From Persebacter sp965221835 (GTDB taxonomy: Bacteria > Pseudomonadota > Gammaproteobacteria > Tethybacterales > Persebacteraceae): DNA of 64,000 bases. A model generated the notes under the pieces. The model ran no database searches. It was not told the DNA's origin and was given only the letters and a program-made list of their open reading frames with translations. Location: positions 1,178,001-1,242,000 of the forward strand of contig OZ244916.1 of the NCBI GenBank assembly GCA_965221835.1. Direction: 5' to 3'. Both the position numbers and the translations under genes were made by a program. How positions within the stretch are numbered: the stretch's first letter is position 1; the number at the start of each line of letters is the position of its first letter. Positions 51,063-59,764 of this stretch are shown here, one piece after another.

Positions 51063-52480
51063 CCTTTTTTGCGTACTCCCCGATTCCATTCCGATGTAAA
51101 TCGGAATCTCCGCAGAGATTCCGGCGTTCGCCGGAATGGTAAATTTATTTTCGGCGGAATTCCTCCGCGTTCGCGGGAATGGTAAATTTATTTTCGGTGG
51201 AATTCCTTCGCGTTTGCGGGAATGGAATGTACTTTTTTCCGGTCGTTTTGCGGGAATTCCAAAATTAATTTTTCGCGTAAAATGTGCGGATTCCCGCCGT
51301 CATTCCCGCGAAAGCGGGAATCCATTTTTACCGACAAACCCCCGCATTCACCTCGTTTTTGCAAAAAAAAATGCGCGGGAATTCTAAACTTAATTTTCGC
51401 GTAAAATGTGCGGATTCCCGCCGTCATTCCCGCGAACGCGGGAATCCATTTTTGCCGACAAACCCCCGCATTCACCTCGTTTTTTGCAAAAAAATGCGCG
51501 GGGATTCCAAAATTAATTTTCGCGTAAAATTCGCGAAACTCCAAAATTAATCGCCCCGAATAGATTCCCGCTTTCGCGGGAATGACGGCGTTTTTTCGCG
51601 GAATTCCGCCGCGTTCGCGGGAATGGAATGTACTTTTTCCGGTCGTTTTGCGGAAATTCCAAACTTAATTTTTCGCGTAAAATGTGCGGATTCCCGCCGT
51701 CATTCCCGCGAAAGCGGGAATCCATTTTTACCGACAAATCCCCGCGTTTACCTCGTTTTTTGCAAAAAAAATGCGCGGGGATTCCAAAATTAATTTTCGC
51801 GTAAAATTCGCGAAACTCCAAAATTAATCGCCCCGAATAGATTCCCGCTTTCGCGGGAATGACGGCGTTTTTTCGCGGAATTCCTCCGCGTTCGCGGGAA
51901 TGGAATGTACTTTTTTCCGGTCATTTTGCGGAAATTCCAAAATTAATTTTTCGCGTAAAATGTGCGGATTCCCGCCGTCATTCCCGCGAAAGCGGGAATC
52001 CATTTTTACCGACAAACTCCCGCATTCACCTCGTTTTTTGCAAAAAAAATGCGCGGAAATTCCAAAATTAATTTTCGCGTAAAATGTGCGGATTCCCGCC
52101 GTCATTCCCGCGAAAGCGGGAATCCATTTTTACCGACAAATCCCCGCATTCACCTCGTTTTTTGCAAAAAAAATGCGCGGAAATTCCAAACTTAATTTTC
52201 CCGTAAAATTCGCGAAACTCCAAAATTAATCGCCCCGAATAGATTCCCGCTTTCGCGGGAATGACGGCGTTTTTTCGCGGAATTCCGCCGCTTTTCCATT
52301 CCGATGTAAATCGGAATCTCCCGCAGAGATTCCGGCGTTCGCCGGAATGGAAACTTTATTTTCGGTAAAATTCTTTCGCGTTCGCCGGAATGGTAAATTT
52401 ATTTTCGGTGGAATTCCTCCGCGTTCGCGGGAATGGTAAATTTATTTTCGGTGAAATTCCTTCGCGTTCGCCGGCGTGTT
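51063..52480. repeat. Higher-order repeat array with eight dRS3-like palindromes
   Basis: No gene. Eight 20-bp palindromes of the form ATTCCC-N8-GGGAAT occur at 51302, 51426, 51564, 51702, 51841, 51980, 52104 and 52243 (for example ATTCCCGCGAAAGCGGGAAT). The first pair and the 51980/52104 pair are 124 bp apart, marking a tandem 124-bp subunit (CATTTTTACCGACAAA, CACCTCGTTTT, AAAATGCGCGG). Larger units with 2, 1 and 2 subunits are separated by TCGCCCCGAATAG and a palindrome. The ends hold GTTCGCGGGAATGGTAAATT copies shared with 7557-7690. The pattern matches Neisseria dRS3/RS arrays in form. Confidence 0.9.
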
Positions 52481-52531
52481 CGGATTTTGTTTGTGAAAGC
52501 GATTTAATGGATTAATTGCGCGGGATTATTT

Positions 52532-52537
52532 TATAAT
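52532..52537 (+). promoter_or_regulatory. -10 box of the allantoin-degradation operon
   Basis: TATAAT lies 9 nt before a 6-codon mini-ORF and 26 nt before the puuE ATG. No good -35 is recognised at 16-18 bp. Confidence 0.5.
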
Positions 52538-52546
52538 AGCAACTCC

Positions 52547-52567
52547 ATGCGATTTTGCAACCGATGA
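52547..52567 (+). CDS. Putative 6-residue leader peptide coupled to puuE
   Basis: ATG to TGA encodes MRFCNR, and the stop overlaps the puuE ATG (ATGA). It begins 9 nt after the -10 box. With the coxC and gst examples it forms a recurring arrangement, but at six codons it could easily be chance. Confidence 0.25.
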   Translation: MRFCNR

Positions 52568-53481
52568 ACGATTATCCGCGCGATTTGGAAGGTTATGCGG
52601 GCGCGCCGCCGAATCCGCGATGGGCGGGCGGGGCGCGCATCGCTTTGCAATTCGTTCTCAACTACGAAGAAGGCGGCGAAATGTGCGTTTTGCACGACGA
52701 CAAAGAATCCGAATCATTCTTGTCCGAAATTCTCGCACCGCCGTTCGCCGCCGCGCGACATTTGACAATGGAATCGGTTTACGAATACGGCGCACGGGCG
52801 GGCGTCTGGCGCATTCTCAATTTGTTTCGCGAACGGCGCGTACCGCTGACCGTTTTCGCTGTCGCAAGCGCGATGCGGCGCAATCCCGCCCCCGTAGAAC
52901 GCGCCCTCGCGGACGGACACGAAATTTGTTCGCACGGCTGGCGGTGGATAAACTATCACGATGTCGCCGAAGAAATAGAACGCGAACATCTGCAAAAAGC
53001 GATAACAACGCACGCACAAATCTGCGGCGAACGCCCGCGCGGATGGTATACCGGACGGACAAGTGTCAATACGCGGCGGCTGGTTGCCGAAGAGGGCGGT
53101 TTTTTGTACGATGCGGACGATTACAGCGACGATTTGCCGTTTTGGAGTCGCGTTGTCGACTCGCCGCATTTGGTCGTGCCGTATACTTTGGATTGCAACG
53201 ATATGCGATTTTCCGCCCCGCACGGTTTTGCAACCGGCGGACAGTTTTACGATTATCTGCGCGACAATTTTGATGCGCTTTATCGCGAAGGCGAAACCGC
53301 ACCAAAAATGATGTCGGTCGGATTGCATTGCCGCCTTGTCGGGCGACCGTCGCGGCTGGAAGGATTGCGCCGCTTTTTGGATTATGCGTTGTCGCACGAC
53401 CATGTTTGGTTTGCGCGGCGTATAGAAATCGCCCGTCATTGGCGGGAAAACTTTCCGCCGCCCGATGCGGCAAAGAAGTAA
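52564..53481 (+). CDS. puuE: Allantoinase PuuE (polysaccharide-deacetylase-like)
   Basis: 305 residues. Metal-independent allantoinase of the carbohydrate esterase 4 fold opens allantoin to allantoate. YPRDLEGYAG, NPRWAGGARIALQFVLNYEEGGE, EICSHGWRW and GWYTGRTSVNTRRL are strongly family-specific. The ATG starts MNDYPRDLEG, as in other PuuE proteins; a TTG three codons earlier is less likely. alc and allA follow, giving the route allantoin to glyoxylate and urea or ammonia. Confidence 0.95.
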   Translation: MNDYPRDLEGYAGAPPNPRWAGGARIALQFVLNYEEGGEMCVLHDDKESESFLSEILAPPFAAARHLTMESVYEYGARAGVWRILNLFRERRVPLTVFAVASAMRRNPAPVERALADGHEICSHGWRWINYHDVAEEIEREHLQKAITTHAQICGERPRGWYTGRTSVNTRRLVAEEGGFLYDADDYSDDLPFWSRVVDSPHLVVPYTLDCNDMRFSAPHGFATGGQFYDYLRDNFDALYREGETAPKMMSVGLHCRLVGRPSRLEGLRRFLDYALSHDHVWFARRIEIARHWRENFPPPDAAKK

Positions 53482-53532
53482 AAAAGAAATGATAAAAACG
53501 ATAAAAAACGTGTCTACGGAAGGATTAAAAAA

Positions 53533-54558
53533 ATGAAAGAAATGAAAGAAACGATAAAAACCGTGTCTACGGAACGGGAAGAAGAGGGGAAAATTAATCT
53601 CGCCTCGCCGCATCTTGGCACGCGCGTTTTTGCGGTTAGCGATCAATTTTTTGCGGCAGCGGCGCGGATGTTGTCGCCGTCCGCACCGATATTTAAACCC
53701 GATGTTTTTGACGAAAACGGCAAGTGGATGGACGGCTGGGAAACGCGGCGGCGGCGAGGCGGCGGCGAATACGATTGGGCGTTGATTCGTCTCGGCGCGC
53801 CGGGATTGATTGAAAAAGTGGATATTGATACGCGACATTTTACCGGCAACTTTCCGCCGTTCGCGGATTTGTACGGCTGCTATTCCGATTCGCCGCCGGA
53901 CGATTCGGCAAAATGGCGTCCGCTGGTTGCAAAAAAAGAATTGGCGGGCGATTCGCAAAATATTTTTTCCGCCGAAAATGCCGGAACCATTAATTGGGTG
54001 CGTTTGCGGATTTATCCGGACGGCGGCGTTGCGCGATTGCGTTTGTTTGGCGAAGTGCGTCCGCAGTGGGAAAATTTTGAAAAAGGCGAACTTGTGGAAG
54101 TTTCGGCAATGCAATACGGCGGGCGCATTGTCGCGTATAACGACGCGCATTACGGCGATGTGCAGGCGTTGTTGTCGGCGCGGCGAGGCGAAAATATGGG
54201 CGACGGCTGGGAAACACGGCGGCGGCGCGAACCGGGCAACGATTGGATTGTTGTCGCGCTCGGGCGTCCGGGAAAAGTGCGGGAAATTTTGGTAGACACC
54301 GCCTATTTTCGCGGCAACTATCCGGAGTTTTGTTCTTTGCAGGCGGCGCCGTCTTTTGCCGGAATGTCGCCCGCAGAAATCGCGGCGGAATCGGAATCGT
54401 GGCGCGAATTGTTGCCGAAAAAGAAATTGCAAGCGGACAGCATACATCGTTTCGGCGCGCGCGAAATTGCCGCACACGAAGCGGTCAATGTCGTCCGTTT
54501 AAATATTTATCCGGACGGCGGCGTTTCGCGTCTGCGGATTTTGACCGCCGCCGAATGA
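53533..54558 (+). CDS. alc: Allantoicase
   Basis: 341 residues: two homologous jelly-roll domains, each with a W-E-T-R-R-R element (GWETRRRRGG at about 73 and GWETRRRREPGNDW at about 230) and an R-x-x-I-Y-P-D-G-G-V strand. It splits allantoate to ureidoglycolate and urea. The N-terminal 20 residues are atypical and come from a duplication: CGATAAAAAACGTGTCTACG at 53499 recurs with one change at 53551. GGAAGGA before the ATG is the ribosome-binding site. Conserved sequence begins only at about residue 20 (KINLASPHLGT). Confidence 0.95.
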   Translation: MKEMKETIKTVSTEREEEGKINLASPHLGTRVFAVSDQFFAAAARMLSPSAPIFKPDVFDENGKWMDGWETRRRRGGGEYDWALIRLGAPGLIEKVDIDTRHFTGNFPPFADLYGCYSDSPPDDSAKWRPLVAKKELAGDSQNIFSAENAGTINWVRLRIYPDGGVARLRLFGEVRPQWENFEKGELVEVSAMQYGGRIVAYNDAHYGDVQALLSARRGENMGDGWETRRRREPGNDWIVVALGRPGKVREILVDTAYFRGNYPEFCSLQAAPSFAGMSPAEIAAESESWRELLPKKKLQADSIHRFGAREIAAHEAVNVVRLNIYPDGGVSRLRILTAAE

Positions 54559-55085
54559 TTATTTTGGAATCGGAACCGCTGACGGCGGCGGCGTTCGCGC
54601 CTTTCGGCGAGGTGCTGGAAGATTCTTCCGCGCAACGGGCGAAATGGATTAACGACGGCACGACTCTTCGCTTTGACAATCTGGCGGAAATTGTCGCGGA
54701 CGGCGGCGGGCGGGCGGCGATTTCGCTTTTTCGCGCAACTCCGCGCGCGCCGCGAATTGCGATGTTGGAATGTCATCCGCTCGGCAGTCAGGCGTTTATG
54801 CCGGCGGGCGGCGGCGAATGGCTGGTTGTTGTAGCCCCCGGAGACGCACACAAACCGCAATGGGAAAAAATGCGATGTTTTATCGCGCGCGGCGAACAAG
54901 GCGTCAATTATCGTCGCGGCACATGGCATCATCCGTTGTTGGTGCTGGATACGGAACGCGATTTTTGGGTCGCCGACCGCATCGCCCCCGCAAACGAACC
55001 ACCGACCGCAAACCTCCGCGAATTCCACTCCCCCCCCGAAATGCAAATGCAAGCAAATCTCCCGCCCGCGATGTGGCGCGAATAA
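54555..55085 (+). CDS. allA: Ureidoglycolate lyase
   Basis: 176 residues of the AllA cupin-like family, which splits ureidoglycolate to glyoxylate and urea. LTAAAFAPFGEVLE, SLFRATPRA, LECHPLGSQAFMP and VNYRRGTWHHPLL match. Its ATG overlaps the alc stop (ATGA). No urease or glyoxylate-carboligase genes are in the window. The dehydrogenase at 7835 could in principle process glyoxylate-derived tartronate semialdehyde, but that is speculation. Confidence 0.93.
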   Translation: MIILESEPLTAAAFAPFGEVLEDSSAQRAKWINDGTTLRFDNLAEIVADGGGRAAISLFRATPRAPRIAMLECHPLGSQAFMPAGGGEWLVVVAPGDAHKPQWEKMRCFIARGEQGVNYRRGTWHHPLLVLDTERDFWVADRIAPANEPPTANLREFHSPPEMQMQANLPPAMWRE

Positions 55086-55160
55086 CTCCGGCGAATGGCG
55101 ACATTTTCCGCGCGGGTACTCGGTGCGGAATCCGCAGGTACATTTTCGGGGCGGATGTGG

Positions 55161-55195
55161 TATTATGCAAACAGATATTATTCATTCAGAGGAGA
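55161..55195 (+). promoter_or_regulatory. Extended -10 box and strong ribosome-binding site of potD-like gene
   Basis: TGGTATTAT gives an extended -10 (TATTAT 55161-55166); a GAGGAGA site at about 55190-55196 lies 8 nt before the ATG. This operon has a normal leader, in contrast with many neighbours. Confidence 0.5.
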
Positions 55196-55203
55196 AACAA
55201 AAA

Positions 55204-56256
55204 ATGTATACCAAAAATGTAAATCGCACATTGTCGCTGTTGTCCGCGCTCGCCGCCGGATTTTCGCCCGCTTTGGCGGAAGACGAACTGACTGTCGCCT
55301 CGTGGGGCGGCGCCTATCAAAACGCCCAAAGTCGCGCGCTGTTCGTGCCCGCCGCCGAAGCGCTCGGCATCACCGTAAAAGAGGAAACTTTCGGCGGAAT
55401 GTCCGATGTGCGCCTGAAAGTCAAAGCCGGAGCGGTGGAATGGGACATTGTCGTCAGCGGCTCCGGCTCCGCCGCACGCGCGGCGGCAGAAGGAATTCTG
55501 GAACCGCTGGACTACGAAAAAATTGATGTGTCAAATTTTTATCCGGGAATGTATCTTCCGCACTGCGTCGGCAACGATGTTTTTTCCACCGTGCTGGCGT
55601 GGAACACCGAAACTTATGGCGCAAACGGACCGCAAAACTGGGCGGACTTTTGGGATGTGGAAAAATTTCCCGGCAAACGCGCCTACCGCAACAAAGTCGC
55701 GGGCGCGCTAGAACCCGCCCTGATGGCGGACGGCGTTCCGCCCGAAGAAGTGTACGAGGTGCTGTCGACCAAAGCGGGAATTGAACGCGCGCTGAACAAA
55801 ATCCGCGAACTCAAACCGCACATCGCGGTGTGGTGGAGTTCCGGCGCGCAACATGCCCAACTGATGAAAGACGGCGAAGTGGATATGACCACCGGCTGGA
55901 ACGGGCGTTTTGATGTCGCCGCCGATGACGGGGCGCAAGTGCAATACACTTTTAATCAGGGGATGCTGGATTTTGACTGCCACGCCATTCCCAAAGGCGC
56001 GCCGAACAAGGAACTGGCGATGACAATGCTCGCCGAAATCACCAAGCCGAAATATCAGGCGGATTTCGTCAAATATATCACCTACGGCCCGACCAATCGC
56101 GCCGCCTACGAATTGGGTACGATAGACGATGCGCTGGCGACAAAACTTCCTTCGCATCCGGACAATGTCGCGCGGCAACTGCCGATCAACATTGAATGGT
56201 ACGGCGAATACGAAAACGAAGCGTCGGCGATGTATCAGGATATGCTCACCGAATAA
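55204..56256 (+). CDS. Periplasmic substrate-binding protein, polyamine/PotD type
   Basis: 350 residues with a signal peptide (about 1-24; LSLLSALAAGFSPALA). The mature part begins DELTVASWGGAYQNAQ, the type 2 binding-protein fold of polyamine and opine-like importers; GPQNWADFWDVEKFPGKRAYR and GPTNRAAYE are family-typical. It is the first gene of an importer operon with ATPase and two permeases. Polyamine specificity cannot be assumed, as this group includes binders of other cationic or zwitterionic small molecules. Confidence 0.88.
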   Translation: MYTKNVNRTLSLLSALAAGFSPALAEDELTVASWGGAYQNAQSRALFVPAAEALGITVKEETFGGMSDVRLKVKAGAVEWDIVVSGSGSAARAAAEGILEPLDYEKIDVSNFYPGMYLPHCVGNDVFSTVLAWNTETYGANGPQNWADFWDVEKFPGKRAYRNKVAGALEPALMADGVPPEEVYEVLSTKAGIERALNKIRELKPHIAVWWSSGAQHAQLMKDGEVDMTTGWNGRFDVAADDGAQVQYTFNQGMLDFDCHAIPKGAPNKELAMTMLAEITKPKYQADFVKYITYGPTNRAAYELGTIDDALATKLPSHPDNVARQLPINIEWYGEYENEASAMYQDMLTE

Positions 56257-56269
56257 CCGCGCATCCGCA

Positions 56270-57349
56270 ATGTCCGCCAATTCCGGCGCACCGCCGCCAT
56301 TGACAATTCGCGGCGTACGAAAAAGTTACGGCAAAGTGCGCGCGCTGGACGGCGTGAATCTGAATGTTCGCGCCGGCGAGTTTATGACCTTGCTCGGTCC
56401 GTCCGGTTCCGGCAAAACGACTCTACTGATGGTATTGGCGGGATTCATCCGTCCGGACTGCGGCGAAGTGCGATTCGGCGACAAAGAAATGATTCTCGCG
56501 CCGCCGCACCGCCGCAATGTCGGAATGGTGTTTCAGAATTACGCGCTTTTTCCGCACATGGATGTGGCGGCGAACATCGCCTATCCGCTGAAATTGCGCG
56601 GCGTAACGAAAGCCGCCGCCGCCGCGCAAACCGCGCGCGCGCTGGAACTTGTCCGCCTTCCCGAATTCGGCGAACGGCGCGTGCATCAACTTTCGGGCGG
56701 ACAAAAGCAGCGAGTCGCGCTGGCGCGGGCTATCGTGTTCGCACCGCGCATTTTGCTGATGGACGAACCGCTGTCGGCGTTGGACAAAAAACTGCGCGAG
56801 GAAATGCAGACCGAACTGCGGCAACTGCACGACAAACTCGGAATTACCACGGTGTATGTCACTCACGACCAGCGGGAGGCGCTGACAATGTCCGACCGGG
56901 TCGCGGTTTTTAACGAAGGAAAAGTAGCGCAACTCGGCGCGCCGCGCGAAATTTACGATCGTCCCGCCGATGCTTTTGTCGCCGATTTTATCGGCGAATC
57001 CGCCCTTCTGCCGGTGCGGGCGAAAAACGGCGAAGTATTCCGCGGCGATTTGCGCGTGTACACAAACGACACATCGCCCGCCGACGGGGAATATTTTTTG
57101 CTGTTGCGTCCGGAATGTCTGGAACTATCCGCCGCCGTGGCAGACGGCGACAATATTTTTGCGGGCAAAATGGCGGATGTTTCGTATCAGGGCGAAAGCG
57201 TTCTCCTGCGCGCGATGCTGGAAGACGGCGCGCACATCGCCGCACGCATTGCAGGACGCGGAGCGATTGATGCGTTGCCGCGTTCGGGCGAAAAAATATT
57301 CCTGCGATTGCGACGCGAAAATGCGGTGTTGGTACCGCGCGATGACTGA
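56270..57349 (+). CDS. ABC importer ATPase, PotA type
   Basis: 359 residues. Walker A GPSGSGKTT, Q-loop FQNYALFPHM, signature LSGGQKQRVALARA, Walker B ILLMDEPLSALD, and H-switch VTHDQREA are complete; residues about 270-359 form the TOBE-like regulatory domain. It follows the binding-protein gene by 13 nt and overlaps the first permease by 8 nt. Confidence 0.93.
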   Translation: MSANSGAPPPLTIRGVRKSYGKVRALDGVNLNVRAGEFMTLLGPSGSGKTTLLMVLAGFIRPDCGEVRFGDKEMILAPPHRRNVGMVFQNYALFPHMDVAANIAYPLKLRGVTKAAAAAQTARALELVRLPEFGERRVHQLSGGQKQRVALARAIVFAPRILLMDEPLSALDKKLREEMQTELRQLHDKLGITTVYVTHDQREALTMSDRVAVFNEGKVAQLGAPREIYDRPADAFVADFIGESALLPVRAKNGEVFRGDLRVYTNDTSPADGEYFLLLRPECLELSAAVADGDNIFAGKMADVSYQGESVLLRAMLEDGAHIAARIAGRGAIDALPRSGEKIFLRLRRENAVLVPRDD

Positions 57350-58241
57350 AATTAAAACGGAAACGGCGGATTCGCCGAACGCTCTCGCCTTGCGGCGGTA
57401 CGCGCGGCGCGAAAAAATCGCGTTGTTTTCGCTAACTCTGCCCGCTATTTTTTTGATTATGATTGTACTTGTCGCGCCGGTCGGCTGGCTTTTCGGGCTT
57501 TCGTTTGTCGGCGAAGACGGCGGCTGGACTTTGGAACACTACCGCCGAATGTGGGAGAGTAAATCGTACGCGCGTATTTTCCAAACAACATTTCAAGTCG
57601 CGGCGATGACCACATTGTTGTGCGCATTACTCGGCTATCCGCTCGCCTATCTCCTCGCGCAGGCGCCGCGCAAAATCGCAAATCTGTTGTTAATCGCCGT
57701 GCTATTGCCGTTTTGGACATCCATTCTCGTGCGCACTTACGCATGGCTCGCGTTGCTGCAGCGTAAAGGATTGATCAATACATGGGCGGTAAAAGTCGGG
57801 TTGTGGGACGAACCGCTGAAACTCGTCCACAATCTCGGCGGCACGCTGCTGGGAATGACGCATATTATGTTGCCGTTGATGGTGCTGCCGCTGTATGCGG
57901 GGATGAAATCCATTTCGCCGGATTATGCGCGGGCGGCGGCGAATCTCGGTGCGGGACCGGCGCGTTCGTTCGCGACGGTGTTTTTTCCGCTGTCGTTGCC
58001 CGGTTTGTTGGCGGGCGCCGTTGTCGTCTTTGTTTTGTGTCTCGGTTTTTTTATCACGCCCGCATTGCTGGGGGGAGGACGCGTAATTATGGCGGCGATG
58101 CGCATTCACACCGACATAGAGTTATTTTTCAGTTGGGGCGCCGCATCCGCCCTCGGCGCGATTTTGCTCGCGCTCACGCTCGCGGTGCTGATTGCGGCGT
58201 CCAAACTGTTGCGGGGCGGGCAATGGTTCGGCGGGCATTGA
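57342..58241 (+). CDS. ABC importer permease, PotB type
   Basis: 299 residues with about six membrane spans. The EAA coupling loop reads YARAAANLGAGPARSFATVFFPLSLPG-like (conserved Ala-Ala and Gly before the Leu-Pro). PFWTSILVRTYAWLALLQ matches PotB permeases. The ATG lies in the last codons of the ATPase gene. Confidence 0.9.
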   Translation: MTEIKTETADSPNALALRRYARREKIALFSLTLPAIFLIMIVLVAPVGWLFGLSFVGEDGGWTLEHYRRMWESKSYARIFQTTFQVAAMTTLLCALLGYPLAYLLAQAPRKIANLLLIAVLLPFWTSILVRTYAWLALLQRKGLINTWAVKVGLWDEPLKLVHNLGGTLLGMTHIMLPLMVLPLYAGMKSISPDYARAAANLGAGPARSFATVFFPLSLPGLLAGAVVVFVLCLGFFITPALLGGGRVIMAAMRIHTDIELFFSWGAASALGAILLALTLAVLIAASKLLRGGQWFGGH

Positions 58242-58245
58242 CGCG

Positions 58246-59064
58246 ATGAACTTTTTTTCGCGCCCGGTTTCGGATACGCAAATCACCCGTCGCGGTCGGT
58301 TGTGGCTGTACTGCGTTGGCGCATTGGTGATATGTTTTCTTATTGCGCCGACTGTCGTCGTTGCGCCGATGTCGTTTTCGGCATCGCAATATTTGGAGTT
58401 TCCGCCGCGCGAATGGTCGCTGTCGTGGTATGAAAATTATTGGAATTCACGCGAGTGGCTGGCGGCGACTCGCACATCCCTTCTGGCGGCGATTTTCACC
58501 GCGCTGCTCGCGACTCCGCTGGGAGTCGCGGCGGCATATGGAATCGCCGCCTCCGGCGCACGGGCGGGCGCGGTTTCGCTGATTCTTTTGTCGCCGATGA
58601 TGGTGCCGGTGATCCTTTCCGGCGTCGGCATATTTTATGTTTATGTCAAATTTGGTTTGGTCAATACGATGTTGGGGCTGGTGCTGGCGCATTCGGTGCT
58701 GGCGTTGCCGCTGGTGTTTGTCGTCTCGGCGGCGGGGATGAAAAATTTTGACATGAATCAGGAACGCGTTGCGCGCAGTTTGGGGGCATCCCGCTGGCGG
58801 GCGTTTTACACGGTCACATTGCCGCAAATTCGTTTTTCGGTCATATCGGGCGCATTGCTGGCGTTTCTGACTTCGTTTGACGAAGTGATTGTCGCGCTGT
58901 TTATCGCGGGCGGCGACAACTCCACAATTACGCGCGCGATGTTTCTCGCGTTGCGCGATCAAATAGACCCGACCATCGCGGCGGTGTCCACAATTATGAT
59001 TGCAGTGACGACCGCGCTGTTCGTTGTCGCGCAAATTTTCGGAAAGGAATCCGATTCCAAATGA
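58246..59064 (+). CDS. ABC importer permease, PotC type
   Basis: 272 residues with about six spans. The EAA loop is QERVARSLGASRWRAFYTVTLP; FPPREWSLSWYENYW is a common motif in PotC permeases just before span 2. It starts 4 nt after the first permease and its stop overlaps the cupin gene as ATGA. Confidence 0.9.
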   Translation: MNFFSRPVSDTQITRRGRLWLYCVGALVICFLIAPTVVVAPMSFSASQYLEFPPREWSLSWYENYWNSREWLAATRTSLLAAIFTALLATPLGVAAAYGIAASGARAGAVSLILLSPMMVPVILSGVGIFYVYVKFGLVNTMLGLVLAHSVLALPLVFVVSAAGMKNFDMNQERVARSLGASRWRAFYTVTLPQIRFSVISGALLAFLTSFDEVIVALFIAGGDNSTITRAMFLALRDQIDPTIAAVSTIMIAVTTALFVVAQIFGKESDSK

Positions 59065-59705
59065 CGGCGGACGATTCGCGCACAATGCGGCGCGCGTTCG
59101 CCGAATTCGCGCGCACCGCGGCGGACGCGTTGGCGATACATCCGCTGCCGATTGCAAACGACATCGGGCGCGCGTTCCGGCGGGCGGCGGCGGCGCCATT
59201 GCGCGAGACAAAATCGGACGGCGCGTTGCAGCATTTCGCGCCCGCCGGAAAGCGATTGCGCGCGATGATCAACGATTTTTTCGGCAGTGTCGCGACAACC
59301 AATTCGCCGCTGTATTTTGCGGCAGCGCGATTGTCGCCGCATTTGTTCTGGCGCGCCGCGGGGAACGGAAAAGCACCGGCGGCGGCGGCAGAATTAATCG
59401 GACCATCGGGAATGGCAAAATGTTCGCAACTCCGCGCGGGACTGTTTTTTCAACCGGCGGAAATATTTTACGAGTGGCACCGTCATGCGGCGGAGGAAAT
59501 TTATCTTCCGCTCGGCGCCGTGTCGGCAGAATGGCTGACGGCGGGCGCACCCCCCGCGCGCATTCCGCCGCCGCGATATGTGCATCACCGTTCGTGGCAA
59601 CCGCATGCAATGCGCACTTTTGATTCGCCGCTCGCCGCTCTCTGGGGCTGGCGCGGCGACATCGCAATGGAACATTACGAACTTTGTGCAGCACCCGCCG
59701 AATAA
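59061..59705 (+). CDS. Cupin of the dimethylsulfoniopropionate (DMSP) lyase family (DddL/DddQ-like)
   Basis: 214 residues. DddL and DddQ are metal cupins that split DMSP to dimethyl sulfide and acrylate. The C-terminal cupin has FYEWHRHAAEEIYLPL with H142, E146 and Y148 spaced as the metal ligands and catalytic Tyr of DddQ, and a second-motif His in HHRSWQPHAMRT (H182), followed by LWGWRGDI. The N-terminal half is helical. It shares overlapping translation with the importer permease, so its substrate is probably what the importer brings in. Family members not acting on DMSP are known, so activity is unproven. Confidence 0.7.
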   Translation: MTADDSRTMRRAFAEFARTAADALAIHPLPIANDIGRAFRRAAAAPLRETKSDGALQHFAPAGKRLRAMINDFFGSVATTNSPLYFAAARLSPHLFWRAAGNGKAPAAAAELIGPSGMAKCSQLRAGLFFQPAEIFYEWHRHAAEEIYLPLGAVSAEWLTAGAPPARIPPPRYVHHRSWQPHAMRTFDSPLAALWGWRGDIAMEHYELCAAPAE

Positions 59706-59751
59706 CCCCGCATTAATTTCCCTCCCAAAAATATGTTTTTGGGAAGCGCGT

Positions 59752-59757
59752 TATAAT
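59752..59757 (+). promoter_or_regulatory. -10 box 7 nt before tadA
   Basis: TATAAT is followed by ATTTTTT and the tadA ATG, with no Shine-Dalgarno. A short hairpin, CCCAAAAATATGTTTTTGGG (59724-59743), just upstream may terminate the previous operon. Confidence 0.55.
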
Positions 59758-59764
59758 ATTTTTT

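Noticed and set aside
51136..52195. Several open frames of 60-118 codons on both strands
   Set aside because: All fall in the repeat array and merely translate the repeated units (for example RKRESIFTD), with no independent codon signal.
51302..52262. Possible CRISPR array
   Set aside because: The spacing is irregular (124-154 bp), intervals are themselves repeated rather than unique spacers, and no cas gene is near.
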